In this document: in pieces, positions 17,481 through 24,912 of the stretch
How the letters are laid out: each line of letters opens with the position of its first letter
How positions within the stretch are numbered: the stretch's first letter is position 1
NCBI RefSeq assembly: GCF_000970755.1
Contig: NZ_KQ034007.1
Span: forward strand, 1-64,000
From: Lactobacillus kimbladii
GTDB lineage: Bacteria > Bacillota > Bacilli > Lactobacillales > Lactobacillaceae
Length of the DNA stretch: 64,000 nt
Direction of reading: 5' to 3'
Made by a program: the position numbers and the translations under genes
The notes under the pieces: model-generated
Databases searched by the model: none
What the model was told of the DNA's origin: nothing
The model's input: only the letters and a program-made list of their open reading frames with translations

Positions 17481-18944
17481 ATGAGTAAACAAAAGAAAGA
17501 CTATCTGTTTTTATTGGCTTCTTTTCTGATAATACTAATTTTTGGTACGTTGTTGCCTGCTAGTAATGGTTTAACTCCTCAAGGATTATGGACGCTGGGT
17601 ATTTTTATAGCTGCATTAGTAATGTGGACTACAATTTCTATTTCGTGGCCAAGCTTAATAGTCCTATTTTTGCTTGGATTAATACCAAGTGTAGGATATC
17701 AAGCTGCTTTTACGGGAACTTTTGGCAATTCCACAGTTGCTTTTCTGATTTTTACTTTTGCATTAGTTTACCCACTATCACAAACAAATTTTATAAGAAG
17801 ATGTACTATAGCGTTAATTACCAACCGGATTGCTAAAAAAAGCCCATGGAGATTTGTGATTTTTCTATTTACTGCCATTACTTTCTTAGGACTTTTTATT
17901 TCTCCTACTGTATTGATGGTGACATTTATGCCATTTTTGATTGATATATTTAAAGTGTTGCATATAGAAAAGGGAAGCAAGGTTGGCAGCATGATTACCA
18001 TGGGAGCGACATTTTGCATCAACCTTTCTTCAGGAATGACAGCAATCGCGCATGTATGGCCAACCTTAGCCATAGGATTTTATAAAGGCGCAACTGGAAA
18101 AGAAATATCACAAGTTCAGTACATGATGGTTGGAATTCCTATTGGAATTTTAATTATTATTGGTATGCTTCTTGTTTTTCGTTTTATTTATTGTCCAAAT
18201 GATATTAAAAATATAAATTTAAAGGCTGTTGAAAAACTTAAGGGAACCATCAAACCTGCTGATAGAAAAGAAAAAATAATATTAGCCACTATGCTTTTAA
18301 CGGTAATATTATGGATAATGCCTAGCTTTATCAAAGGCATACTTCCTACTGTTTATACAACAATAAGTGGTTGGACTACGGCTTTTCCACCGTTATTAGG
18401 ATGTATTATATTGATGATTGTCAATATTAACGGAAAAAGTATATTGAGCTTTAAAGAAGTTACAAACAAAGGTATATCTTGGGCTTCCGTCCTTATGGTA
18501 GGTGTAGCTAGTGAACTTGGTGCAGTTTTAACTGCTAAAACAATGGGAATTGAAACATGGTTAACGAACATTTTAAGCCCATTAGCTAAAGGGTTGCCAG
18601 AAATTCTTTTGGCTCTTTTCTTTATTGTTTGGTGTGTTGTTGAAACTAATTTCTCTTCCAATATTGTGACTACGACTATTGTTTCATCCGTAGCAATTTC
18701 TGTAATCAGTTCTTTGAGTACTACAGCAAATGGTATTAATCTAGCAGCAGTAATTATGTTGATTGGCTTTGGTGCTGCTGTTTGCAATATGACCCCTGCA
18801 GGTCAAGCGGGCGTTAATCCGGTTGCTATTGGTACGGAATATACAACAGCAAAAGATATGCTGATTTGGGGAGCAGCATTTGCTGTTATATCTATTGTAG
18901 TTATGACATTTATCGGTTATCCATTTGCAAAATTAGTCTTGTGA
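17481..18944 (+). CDS. SLC13/DASS-like organic anion permease
   Basis: This very hydrophobic 487-residue protein has about 12 membrane segments arranged in two repeats. The repeats carry the polar hairpin motifs of the DASS/ArsB-like superfamily (for example GTFGNSTVAFLIF and GVASELGAVLTAK, and near the end NMTPAGQAGVNPVAIG). GGGAGGAACAA supplies a ribosome site 14 bp after the oxidoreductase stop codon, so the two genes are co-transcribed. Members carry di- and tricarboxylates or other organic anions. In this island it would move the acid substrate or exchange it for the reduced product. Exact substrate unknown. Confidence 0.8.
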   Translation: MSKQKKDYLFLLASFLIILIFGTLLPASNGLTPQGLWTLGIFIAALVMWTTISISWPSLIVLFLLGLIPSVGYQAAFTGTFGNSTVAFLIFTFALVYPLSQTNFIRRCTIALITNRIAKKSPWRFVIFLFTAITFLGLFISPTVLMVTFMPFLIDIFKVLHIEKGSKVGSMITMGATFCINLSSGMTAIAHVWPTLAIGFYKGATGKEISQVQYMMVGIPIGILIIIGMLLVFRFIYCPNDIKNINLKAVEKLKGTIKPADRKEKIILATMLLTVILWIMPSFIKGILPTVYTTISGWTTAFPPLLGCIILMIVNINGKSILSFKEVTNKGISWASVLMVGVASELGAVLTAKTMGIETWLTNILSPLAKGLPEILLALFFIVWCVVETNFSSNIVTTTIVSSVAISVISSLSTTANGINLAAVIMLIGFGAAVCNMTPAGQAGVNPVAIGTEYTTAKDMLIWGAAFAVISIVVMTFIGYPFAKLVL

Positions 18945-19103
18945 TAAATAACATTAATTATTTAAGGTATTCTTTCTGAAATTGATTTAGCAATTTTTTA
19001 TTATGTCTTGATTCGAATAAGAGTATGCTTTTGCTATTAATTTAAAAAATTGATTAATATTGTAAGATAAATTTATTTTTCTTATGTAATTTCTTTTATA
19101 TAC

Positions 19104-19117
19104 TGAAAACGGTTAAA
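19104..19117 (+). promoter_or_regulatory. cre site (CcpA box) upstream of flavoprotein 2
   Basis: TGAAAACGGTTAAA matches the cre consensus at 13 of 14 positions and ends 23 bp before the flavoprotein start. It would control the flavoprotein-aroE-aroD unit. Confidence 0.62.
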
Positions 19118-19140
19118 AAATGAAAAAGGACTGAACATTA

Positions 19141-20910
19141 ATGACAGAAAAAACAATTAAAGCAACGGCAGAAGGAAGAAATGGTCAAATCGACTTTGAT
19201 ATCAAAGTTGAAAATAATCACATTGCAGATATTAATGTGACAAAAACTGCAGAAACGCCAGGTATCTTTAACCAGGTGGTAGGTAAGTTAAAAAAGAATA
19301 TTATTAATAATCAAAGTTTTGATGTCGATGCCATTTCTGGTGCCTCCATTATGACACAAGCCATGCTTGATTCTGGAAAGAAAGCCTTAAAAGCAAATGG
19401 TGTAAATATTATTTCTAAACCTAGCGATCAATCACATCAAGATATAACTTATGATGTGGATGTAGCTGTAATTGGTTCGGGTATGGCTGGCTTGATGGCA
19501 GCCTCTCGGGCACTATCAATGGGTAAAAATGTTCTTTTACTTGAAAAGAATGGCTATCTCGGTGGGGCTACAATTTTAAATGGGTCAAACGTAGTTGGCA
19601 CTGGTTCAAAATTAGCAGCTGCTTTATTTGGTGAGGAAGCAAAAAAAGATTCTCCACAGCTCCTGGTTCAAGATATTACCCGTGAATGTCGGGGAACTAA
19701 TTATCCACAACTTTCAAATATACTTGCTCAAAATATTGGTAAAGCAGTTGATTTTATTACTGAATTTGCAGACCTAACTTATCAAAAAGCTGAAACACAG
19801 ACTATTGAGCATTCTGTTGACCGGCAAATTGAAATGCCAACTGAAAGTTCTTATGAATTGATAACTAAAGTGGCAAATGCCTTTACCAAAAAGGGTGGCA
19901 AAATTTTACTTGAAACTCGGGTGGAACAACTTAATAAAAATAAACAGGGCCAGCTTTCCTCTTTAGTTGCTGAAAGCAAACATGAAACAGTTACAGTAAA
20001 CTTTAAGTCCTTAGTTATGGCAGCTGGTGGCTGGGGCGCTCGTGATTATCGGCAGCATAAGACTAATATTCCTTACTACGGTCCAATGACTTCTACTGGT
20101 GATTATTTCGATTTTGCTAAAAATATGAACCTGGCTACACGCAATCTTGATTGGTATAAAGTTTACCCCCATGGTTTAGAAGTTGAACCTGGCATTGCCA
20201 AATTAACAACCTATTCAACAAAAGAAGCGACTGATATGGGTGCTATTTTTGTTAATACTAGTGGTAAGCGAATTGTAAATGAATCAGCCCCGTATACTCA
20301 TTTTCGGGATGCCATTGCAGAGCAAAAGGATAAAATTGCCTTTGTAGTGATGGATGAAAGAACATGGAACAGATTCTATGAATTGCTACTTAAATATGGC
20401 TTTACCAAAGATGAAGTGCAAAGTTTCTTTGATCTTGATGGCAAGAAGAGTCCGATTTTAGTAAGCGGAGATTTGCAAACAGTGGCTCAAAAAGCTGGCA
20501 TTGATTATGAAAACCTAAAGAAGACTTTAACTGACTACGAAAAATATGTTGCCTCAGGTAATGATCCTGAGTTTGGTCGCCCTTCTCAGTTTATGCATAA
20601 ATATGAAGGCGATACCTACTTTGTGATTGAGCAGAAATTACGTTTTTGTACCACCCTTGGTGGCTATGAAACTAACCAGCATATGCAGCTTTTAGACCAA
20701 GACTTTGAAGCACTAGACAATTTCTATGCTGCCGGTGAGATTGTTGGTGGTGCTAATGGTCATGATTCAATGCCAAGTATGATGAATTCGTGGTCCTATG
20801 CTTCAGGTTTTGTGGCCGGAACTGAGGCCGCTGATAATGCTAACTATCAAAAGCTGGCAGAGACTGCATCCAATTCAACTGATACAGTGTCTGGTGCCTC
20901 TAAAAATTAA
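19141..20910 (+). CDS. FMN-binding/FAD flavoprotein reductase with altered active site
   Basis: The 589-residue protein has the same two-domain plan as the flavoprotein at 1058. FMN_bind residues 1-85 carry DAISGAS at 63-69, and the FAD domain carries VIGSGMAGLMAASRA at about 110-124. The dicarboxylate-binding signatures of fumarate reductase are replaced: HHTMGG reads TTLGG, and NRLGGN reads as HDSMPSMMNS. The substrate is therefore unlikely to be fumarate. The tail ends DTVSGASKN, another flavinylation-like motif. It is followed within 50 bp by aroE copy 2 and then aroD, so reduction of a ring acid such as dehydroshikimate or shikimate is a reasonable inference. Confidence 0.85.
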   Translation: MTEKTIKATAEGRNGQIDFDIKVENNHIADINVTKTAETPGIFNQVVGKLKKNIINNQSFDVDAISGASIMTQAMLDSGKKALKANGVNIISKPSDQSHQDITYDVDVAVIGSGMAGLMAASRALSMGKNVLLLEKNGYLGGATILNGSNVVGTGSKLAAALFGEEAKKDSPQLLVQDITRECRGTNYPQLSNILAQNIGKAVDFITEFADLTYQKAETQTIEHSVDRQIEMPTESSYELITKVANAFTKKGGKILLETRVEQLNKNKQGQLSSLVAESKHETVTVNFKSLVMAAGGWGARDYRQHKTNIPYYGPMTSTGDYFDFAKNMNLATRNLDWYKVYPHGLEVEPGIAKLTTYSTKEATDMGAIFVNTSGKRIVNESAPYTHFRDAIAEQKDKIAFVVMDERTWNRFYELLLKYGFTKDEVQSFFDLDGKKSPILVSGDLQTVAQKAGIDYENLKKTLTDYEKYVASGNDPEFGRPSQFMHKYEGDTYFVIEQKLRFCTTLGGYETNQHMQLLDQDFEALDNFYAAGEIVGGANGHDSMPSMMNSWSYASGFVAGTEAADNANYQKLAETASNSTDTVSGASKN

Positions 20911-20956
20911 CTTTGATTAATTATTTTATTTTTAAATTTAATAAAGGAGAAATATA

Positions 20957-21871
20957 ATGACTAATAAAATTACTGGTGTTAATGGTCCGATTACTGGCTG
21001 GCTAGATGGTCATACCTACTTAATTGGCTTAATGGCATATCCTATTCGGCATTCAATGTCACCAACTATGCACAATAATGCTTTTGCTAAGTTGGGCTTG
21101 AATTATACTTATCTCTGTTTTGAAATTGGCAATGATAAATTAAAAGGTGCAGTTGATGCTATCCGCACTTTAGATATGCGTGGCTCAAACGTTTCGATGC
21201 CCAATAAAAAAGAGGTAATCCAGTACCTTGATAAATTATCACCAGCTTCTGAAATGTGTGATGCGGTTAATACTATTGTGAACGATCATGGTGTTTTGAC
21301 TGGCTACACTACCGATGGCATTGGTTTTGTTCAATCGCTTAAGGATGAAGGCATTGACATTAAAGGCAAAGTGATGACTTTGACTGGTGCTGGCGGTGCT
21401 GCAACCCCAATAGCTGTTCAATCAGCTTTAGACGGTGCTAAAGAAATCAGAATTTTTAATATTAAAGACGATAAATGGGCTCAAGCTGAAAAGAACGTCA
21501 AAACTATTCAAGAAAAAACTGATTGCCAGGTTTCTTTAACTGAGCTGACTGATCAAGAAGCATTTAAACAATCAATTGCAGAAAGCGATATTTATTGTGA
21601 TGCCACCAGCGTTGGTATGAAGCCGCTTGAGGATAAGACGCTAGTTTCAGATCCTTCCTGGTTTCATGAAGACATGGTGGTGTTTGACACAGTTTATGCT
21701 CCTAGAACTACCAAATTAATGCAAGTGGCTCAAAAAGCTGGCGTTAAGCATGTTTTTGATGGTATTGGCATGATGATTGATCAGGGAGCAGCCTCATTTA
21801 AGTTATGGACAGGTAAAGATATGCCAACTGATTATATTCGTGAAATTATGTTTTCAGATGATAATAATTAG
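20957..21871 (+). CDS. aroE: Shikimate/quinate dehydrogenase family (YdiB-like), copy 2
   Basis: The protein is identical to copy 1 except for a Thr for Ala at residue 2, one Asp/Glu change near the C-terminus and the final residue. It keeps the same catalytic Lys and Asp and the same IFNIKDD cofactor strand that suggests NAD. AAAGGAGAAAT precedes the ATG. It lies between flavoprotein 2 and aroD. Together AroE and AroD interconvert quinate, dehydroquinate, dehydroshikimate and shikimate. Here the absence of other aro biosynthetic genes and the cre site favour catabolism over aromatic synthesis. Confidence 0.92.
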   Translation: MTNKITGVNGPITGWLDGHTYLIGLMAYPIRHSMSPTMHNNAFAKLGLNYTYLCFEIGNDKLKGAVDAIRTLDMRGSNVSMPNKKEVIQYLDKLSPASEMCDAVNTIVNDHGVLTGYTTDGIGFVQSLKDEGIDIKGKVMTLTGAGGAATPIAVQSALDGAKEIRIFNIKDDKWAQAEKNVKTIQEKTDCQVSLTELTDQEAFKQSIAESDIYCDATSVGMKPLEDKTLVSDPSWFHEDMVVFDTVYAPRTTKLMQVAQKAGVKHVFDGIGMMIDQGAASFKLWTGKDMPTDYIREIMFSDDNN

Positions 21872-21886
21872 TTGAGGTATTGAATA

Positions 21887-22645
21887 ATGGCTACTGTCAA
21901 GATTAGAAATATTGTTTTAGGTGCAGGCCTGCCTAAAATTGCTGTGCCTAATGTCGGTTCAACTGAAAAAGAGATCATAGCTTCAGCTAAGAAGATTAAG
22001 GCTGCCAAACCAGATTTAATGGAATGGCGTATTGATTATTATGCTGCAGGAATTAAGGATTTTAACACATTAAATACTACTGCCAAGAAATTGCGACAAG
22101 AAGTGGGCGAGTTACCAGTTTTAGTTACTTTTCGTACCAAAAATGAAGGTGGAGTTTGTCAACTCGACGAGGACCAGTATTTAAATTTAGTAGAATACGT
22201 AGTTACTAATAGGCTGGGTGATGCTGTTGATATTGAACTTTTTCATGATGAAAAAAGAATAAAATCTTTAGTGACTTTAGCTCATAATTACAATGTTGTG
22301 GTAATTATGAGTAACCATGATTTTGAAAAGGTGCCAGCTAAAGATGTAATTGAATTTCGTTTACGAAAAATGGCGCAGCTTGGTGCAGATGTCCCTAAAT
22401 TAGCCTGCATGCCTCATAGTGCCTCTGACGTTTTAACTCTTTTAACTGCAACGACAGAAATGAACAAAGAAATTGCTAATCCCCTGATTACTATGGCTAT
22501 GGGCGATATTGGTAAAGTCACTAGAGTAGCAGGTCAGGTTTTCGGTTCAAGTCTGTCCTTTGGCGCTGTTGGTAAAACTTCTGCACCTGGTCAGTTGTCA
22601 ATTGAGGATCTGCGTAACGCGGAAAACTACTTGGCAATACAGTAA
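21887..22645 (+). CDS. aroD: Type I 3-dehydroquinate dehydratase
   Basis: The 252 residues are the normal AroD length. Substrate residues Glu46 and Arg48 (MEWRID) and Arg83 (TFRT) are present. The catalytic His144 lies in MSNHDF and the Schiff-base Lys171 in DVPKLACMP, with TRVAGQVFGS following. It converts 3-dehydroquinate to 3-dehydroshikimate by syn elimination, and type I enzymes also serve catabolic routes. It starts 15 bp after aroE copy 2 and ends at a strong terminator, closing the flavoprotein-aroE-aroD operon. Confidence 0.95.
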   Translation: MATVKIRNIVLGAGLPKIAVPNVGSTEKEIIASAKKIKAAKPDLMEWRIDYYAAGIKDFNTLNTTAKKLRQEVGELPVLVTFRTKNEGGVCQLDEDQYLNLVEYVVTNRLGDAVDIELFHDEKRIKSLVTLAHNYNVVVIMSNHDFEKVPAKDVIEFRLRKMAQLGADVPKLACMPHSASDVLTLLTATTEMNKEIANPLITMAMGDIGKVTRVAGQVFGSSLSFGAVGKTSAPGQLSIEDLRNAENYLAIQ

Positions 22646-22670
22646 ATTTTATTAAGATAATAGATATTTT

Positions 22671-22706
22671 GAGTTAGCTTTAAGTATTAAGGCTAACTCT
22701 TTTTTA
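22671..22706 (+). terminator. Intrinsic terminator after aroD
   Basis: GAGTTAGC and GCTAACTC pair around a 13-base loop and are followed by TTTTT. Confidence 0.88.
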
Positions 22707-22795
22707 GTGAAATCAAATTTATACGAAAAATAAGTGTTAAACTTTTATTGACGACACTATGTATTTCCAGCGTAAGTTTAGTAATGGAGAAATGT

Positions 22796-23821
22796 ATGAC
22801 TGCAAACAAGAATATTGAATGGTTTAAAAATGCTAAATACGGCATGATGATTCACTGGGGTTTATATTCACTTCTTGCTGGTGAGTATGAGGGAAAATCT
22901 GCAAGTAATTACGCTGAATGGATTCAGTCTAAATTGCAAATACCTGTTGCAAAGTATTGCCAGCTTGCTGAGGCTTTTAACCCCATCTATTTTGATGCTG
23001 ATCAGATTGCAGCTTTTGCTAAAAAATGTGGTATGAAATATTTGGTAGTTACAACTAAACACCATGATGGCTTTGCAATGTACCATTCACAAGTAGATTC
23101 ATATAATGTGTATGATGCAAGCCCATTTCAGCGGGATGTAATCGGTGAACTTGCAACAGCTTGCCAAAAATTCGGCTTAAAGTTGGGCCTTTATTATTCT
23201 CAAGACTTAGATTGGCATGAACCAAATGGGGGAGGCTACCTTTCAAATGATATTGAATCCTCTGGTACTACTTGGGATAATAGCTGGGACTTTCCGCAGA
23301 AAAATAAGAATTATGATCAGTGCTTTACAGACAAAATTCTGCCTCAGATTAAAGAAATAATGAGTAATTATGGTGAGATAGCTGTTGCCTGGTTTGATGT
23401 ACCGATGACCTTAACTGCAAGCCAAAGTCAAAAAATTTATGAGACAGTGAAAAAATTGCAGCCAAATTGCCTAATAAATTCACGTCTTGGTAATGGCAAA
23501 TATGATTATGTTTCCCTTGGCGATAATGAAATTCCCAGTGAAAAAGAAAAGGTGACTAAAAATAATAATTTTAACTCACTTAATGGCCTTAAACCTTCAC
23601 CATATGGTTTATATGAGTCAGCCGGTACTACTAATGATTCTTGGGGCTTTTCTTACCGTGATCAAAATTGGAAGTCTCCTGCAACTATTTATCACAACCG
23701 TAAATATTTAAATAGTTTAGGTATCAATTATTTATTAAATATTGGGCTTGATGGTTTAGGAAGGATCCCCTTGCCCGCACAACAAAGTATTGCTGCTGTA
23801 GCCAAATTGGCTGAGAAATAA
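22796..23821 (+). CDS. Alpha-L-fucosidase (GH29)
   Basis: This 341-residue GH29 catalytic domain has WFKNAKYGMMIHWGLYS at the N-terminus, the KHHDGFAMY loop at about 88-96, and nucleophile Asp201 in AVAWFDVPM. It is shorter than many GH29 enzymes, with no carbohydrate-binding domain and no signal peptide, so it acts inside the cell on imported fucosides. The ATG at 22796 follows GGAGA; a TTG 48 bp further upstream lacks a ribosome site. Flanked by terminators, it is a single-gene unit with no transporter beside it. The acid/base residue was not identified with certainty. Confidence 0.88.
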   Translation: MTANKNIEWFKNAKYGMMIHWGLYSLLAGEYEGKSASNYAEWIQSKLQIPVAKYCQLAEAFNPIYFDADQIAAFAKKCGMKYLVVTTKHHDGFAMYHSQVDSYNVYDASPFQRDVIGELATACQKFGLKLGLYYSQDLDWHEPNGGGYLSNDIESSGTTWDNSWDFPQKNKNYDQCFTDKILPQIKEIMSNYGEIAVAWFDVPMTLTASQSQKIYETVKKLQPNCLINSRLGNGKYDYVSLGDNEIPSEKEKVTKNNNFNSLNGLKPSPYGLYESAGTTNDSWGFSYRDQNWKSPATIYHNRKYLNSLGINYLLNIGLDGLGRIPLPAQQSIAAVAKLAEK

Positions 23822-23857
23822 TAGAAATTGGTATATTGTGGTTTAACACTACAAAAG

Positions 23858-23882
23858 AGGCGCATTCGTTTAGGATGCGCCT
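23858..23882. terminator. Shared terminator between fucosidase and toxin genes
   Basis: AGGCGCAT, nine bases, ATGCGCCT lies between two converging genes. The T-run is modest on both strands. Confidence 0.6.
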
Positions 23883-23885
23883 TAA

Positions 23886-24206
23886 TTAATGAAAGTAATT
23901 TTGGATTTTTTTAATGAGGTCTTCTTTGGTACTTAATATAAGTTCGATATAAATTATTTTCTCTTTTTCATCTACACGGTAGAAGATATATTCATATTTA
24001 TCAATTAGAACATAATAACCATTAAGTAATTCAGAAAACTTAGCTGCTTTAATGCCCAGATATGGAAATGACTTTAAATTATCCAGTTTTTCCTCTTCCC
24101 TAGCCAAAACTTCTTTTTTTACTTTTTCACCAAACTTAGCCAATAAGTATGTTTTTAGGTTTTCAAAATATTCTTTAGAAGGGCTAGATAATTTTAATGA
24201 GAACAT
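23886..24206 (-). CDS. RelE/ParE-family toxin
   Basis: This small basic 106-residue protein has the RelE/ParE fold pattern: a long helical N-terminal part rich in Lys and Glu, then KAAKFSELLNGYYVLIDKYEYIFYRVDEKEKIIYIELIL, which corresponds to the beta-sheet core. Its ATG overlaps the stop codon of the upstream antitoxin gene (TAATG), the tight coupling usual for type II toxin-antitoxin pairs. It probably cleaves mRNA at the ribosome or inhibits gyrase. The exact target is not predictable from sequence alone. Confidence 0.8.
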   Translation of the reverse strand: MFSLKLSSPSKEYFENLKTYLLAKFGEKVKKEVLAREEEKLDNLKSFPYLGIKAAKFSELLNGYYVLIDKYEYIFYRVDEKEKIIYIELILSTKEDLIKKIQNYFH

Positions 24207-24445
24207 TAGCTGAATAGTTTTCCTTTAATTTCATCAAAATTATAATGCTTTGACTTTTCAGCTTTTTTCAGCTTAGTTACCAGCTCAAGAGCAGTAGTAA
24301 ATTCATCATAGTCCCCAATATCTATGAGAGCAAATTTGCCATAGCCGTTTTTGGTAAGAAAAACTGGATTATCTTTTTTAACTTTGTCAAGGACTTTATT
24401 GTAATTTCTTAATTCTGAAACAGGTCGAATTTGTAACATGAGCAT
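24206..24445 (-). CDS. Phd/YefM-family antitoxin
   Basis: This 79-residue protein starts MLMLQIRPVSELRNYN and contains NPVFLTKNGYGKFALIDIGDYD, the Phd/YefM DNA-binding fold. A charged C-terminal helix would neutralise the toxin. The start codon is chosen near AAAGGAAG; a longer frame to 24460 would begin before that site. It is the first gene of the two-gene toxin-antitoxin operon and most likely represses its own promoter. Confidence 0.8.
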   Translation of the reverse strand: MLMLQIRPVSELRNYNKVLDKVKKDNPVFLTKNGYGKFALIDIGDYDEFTTALELVTKLKKAEKSKHYNFDEIKGKLFS

Positions 24446-24541
24446 CACTTCCTTTGACAAATATTGTACATTATTTGTCTAATAATTTACAGTATAATAA
24501 TGAGCAATAAAGTAAACCAAGATCAGATTGGCAAAAAAGGT

Positions 24542-24591
24542 AAAAGAAAAGAACCAAGCAGTTTATTAGCTGCTTGATTCTTTTCTTTTTA
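24542..24591. terminator. Long A/T-flanked hairpin terminator
   Basis: AAGCAG and CTGCTT form the core, extended by complementary AAAAGAAAAGAA and TTCTTTTCTTTT arms. It separates the toxin-antitoxin promoter region from the cytochrome b5 gene and works for the minus-strand gene next to it. Confidence 0.75.
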
Positions 24592-24605
24592 TTTATATTA
24601 TCTAA

Positions 24606-24836
24606 TTAATCTTCGTAGGTACCGACTTTTTTCAGGTTGCCTAAGACACTTTCACCATGAGGTGATTGTCCTATTGCAACAGTCAGGTCACGACCAGCTA
24701 AATTGCCATGGTGTTCGCCATCAGTCCAGTGTGGATTGCCAGTGACATCATAAACAACACCTTTAATAGCGACATAAGCTGGGTTGCCATTTTTACCATC
24801 ATATTTTGCTAAAGATTCTTTTGTAAACTTCTCCAT
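24606..24836 (-). CDS. Stand-alone cytochrome b5-type heme-binding protein
   Basis: This 76-residue single domain has the b5 pattern TKESLAKYDGKNGNPAYVAIKGVVYDVT. The likely heme ligands are in the NPHW-TDGEHHGNLAGRDLT segment and in QSPHGES. It has no membrane anchor or partner domain. Such solitary b5 domains occur in Firmicutes, where their electron partners are poorly known. It has its own promoter region and no operon partner. Lactobacilli do not make heme, so function would depend on scavenged heme. Confidence 0.8.
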   Translation of the reverse strand: MEKFTKESLAKYDGKNGNPAYVAIKGVVYDVTGNPHWTDGEHHGNLAGRDLTVAIGQSPHGESVLGNLKKVGTYED

Positions 24837-24912
24837 TGGAAATATCCCCTTTCCAAATACACTTACTTATTGTCACCTTTATTATAGCTCAAAGAATCAA
24901 CAAGTCTAACTT

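Noticed and set aside
17588-18073. Overlapping frames on both strands within the permease gene
   Set aside because: They are shadows of a well-supported membrane protein gene and have no ribosome sites or recognisable domains.
18353-18787. 144-codon minus-strand frame inside the SLC13-like gene
   Set aside because: It lies fully antisense to a conserved permease with no start signal; the open frame follows from the codon bias of hydrophobic stretches.
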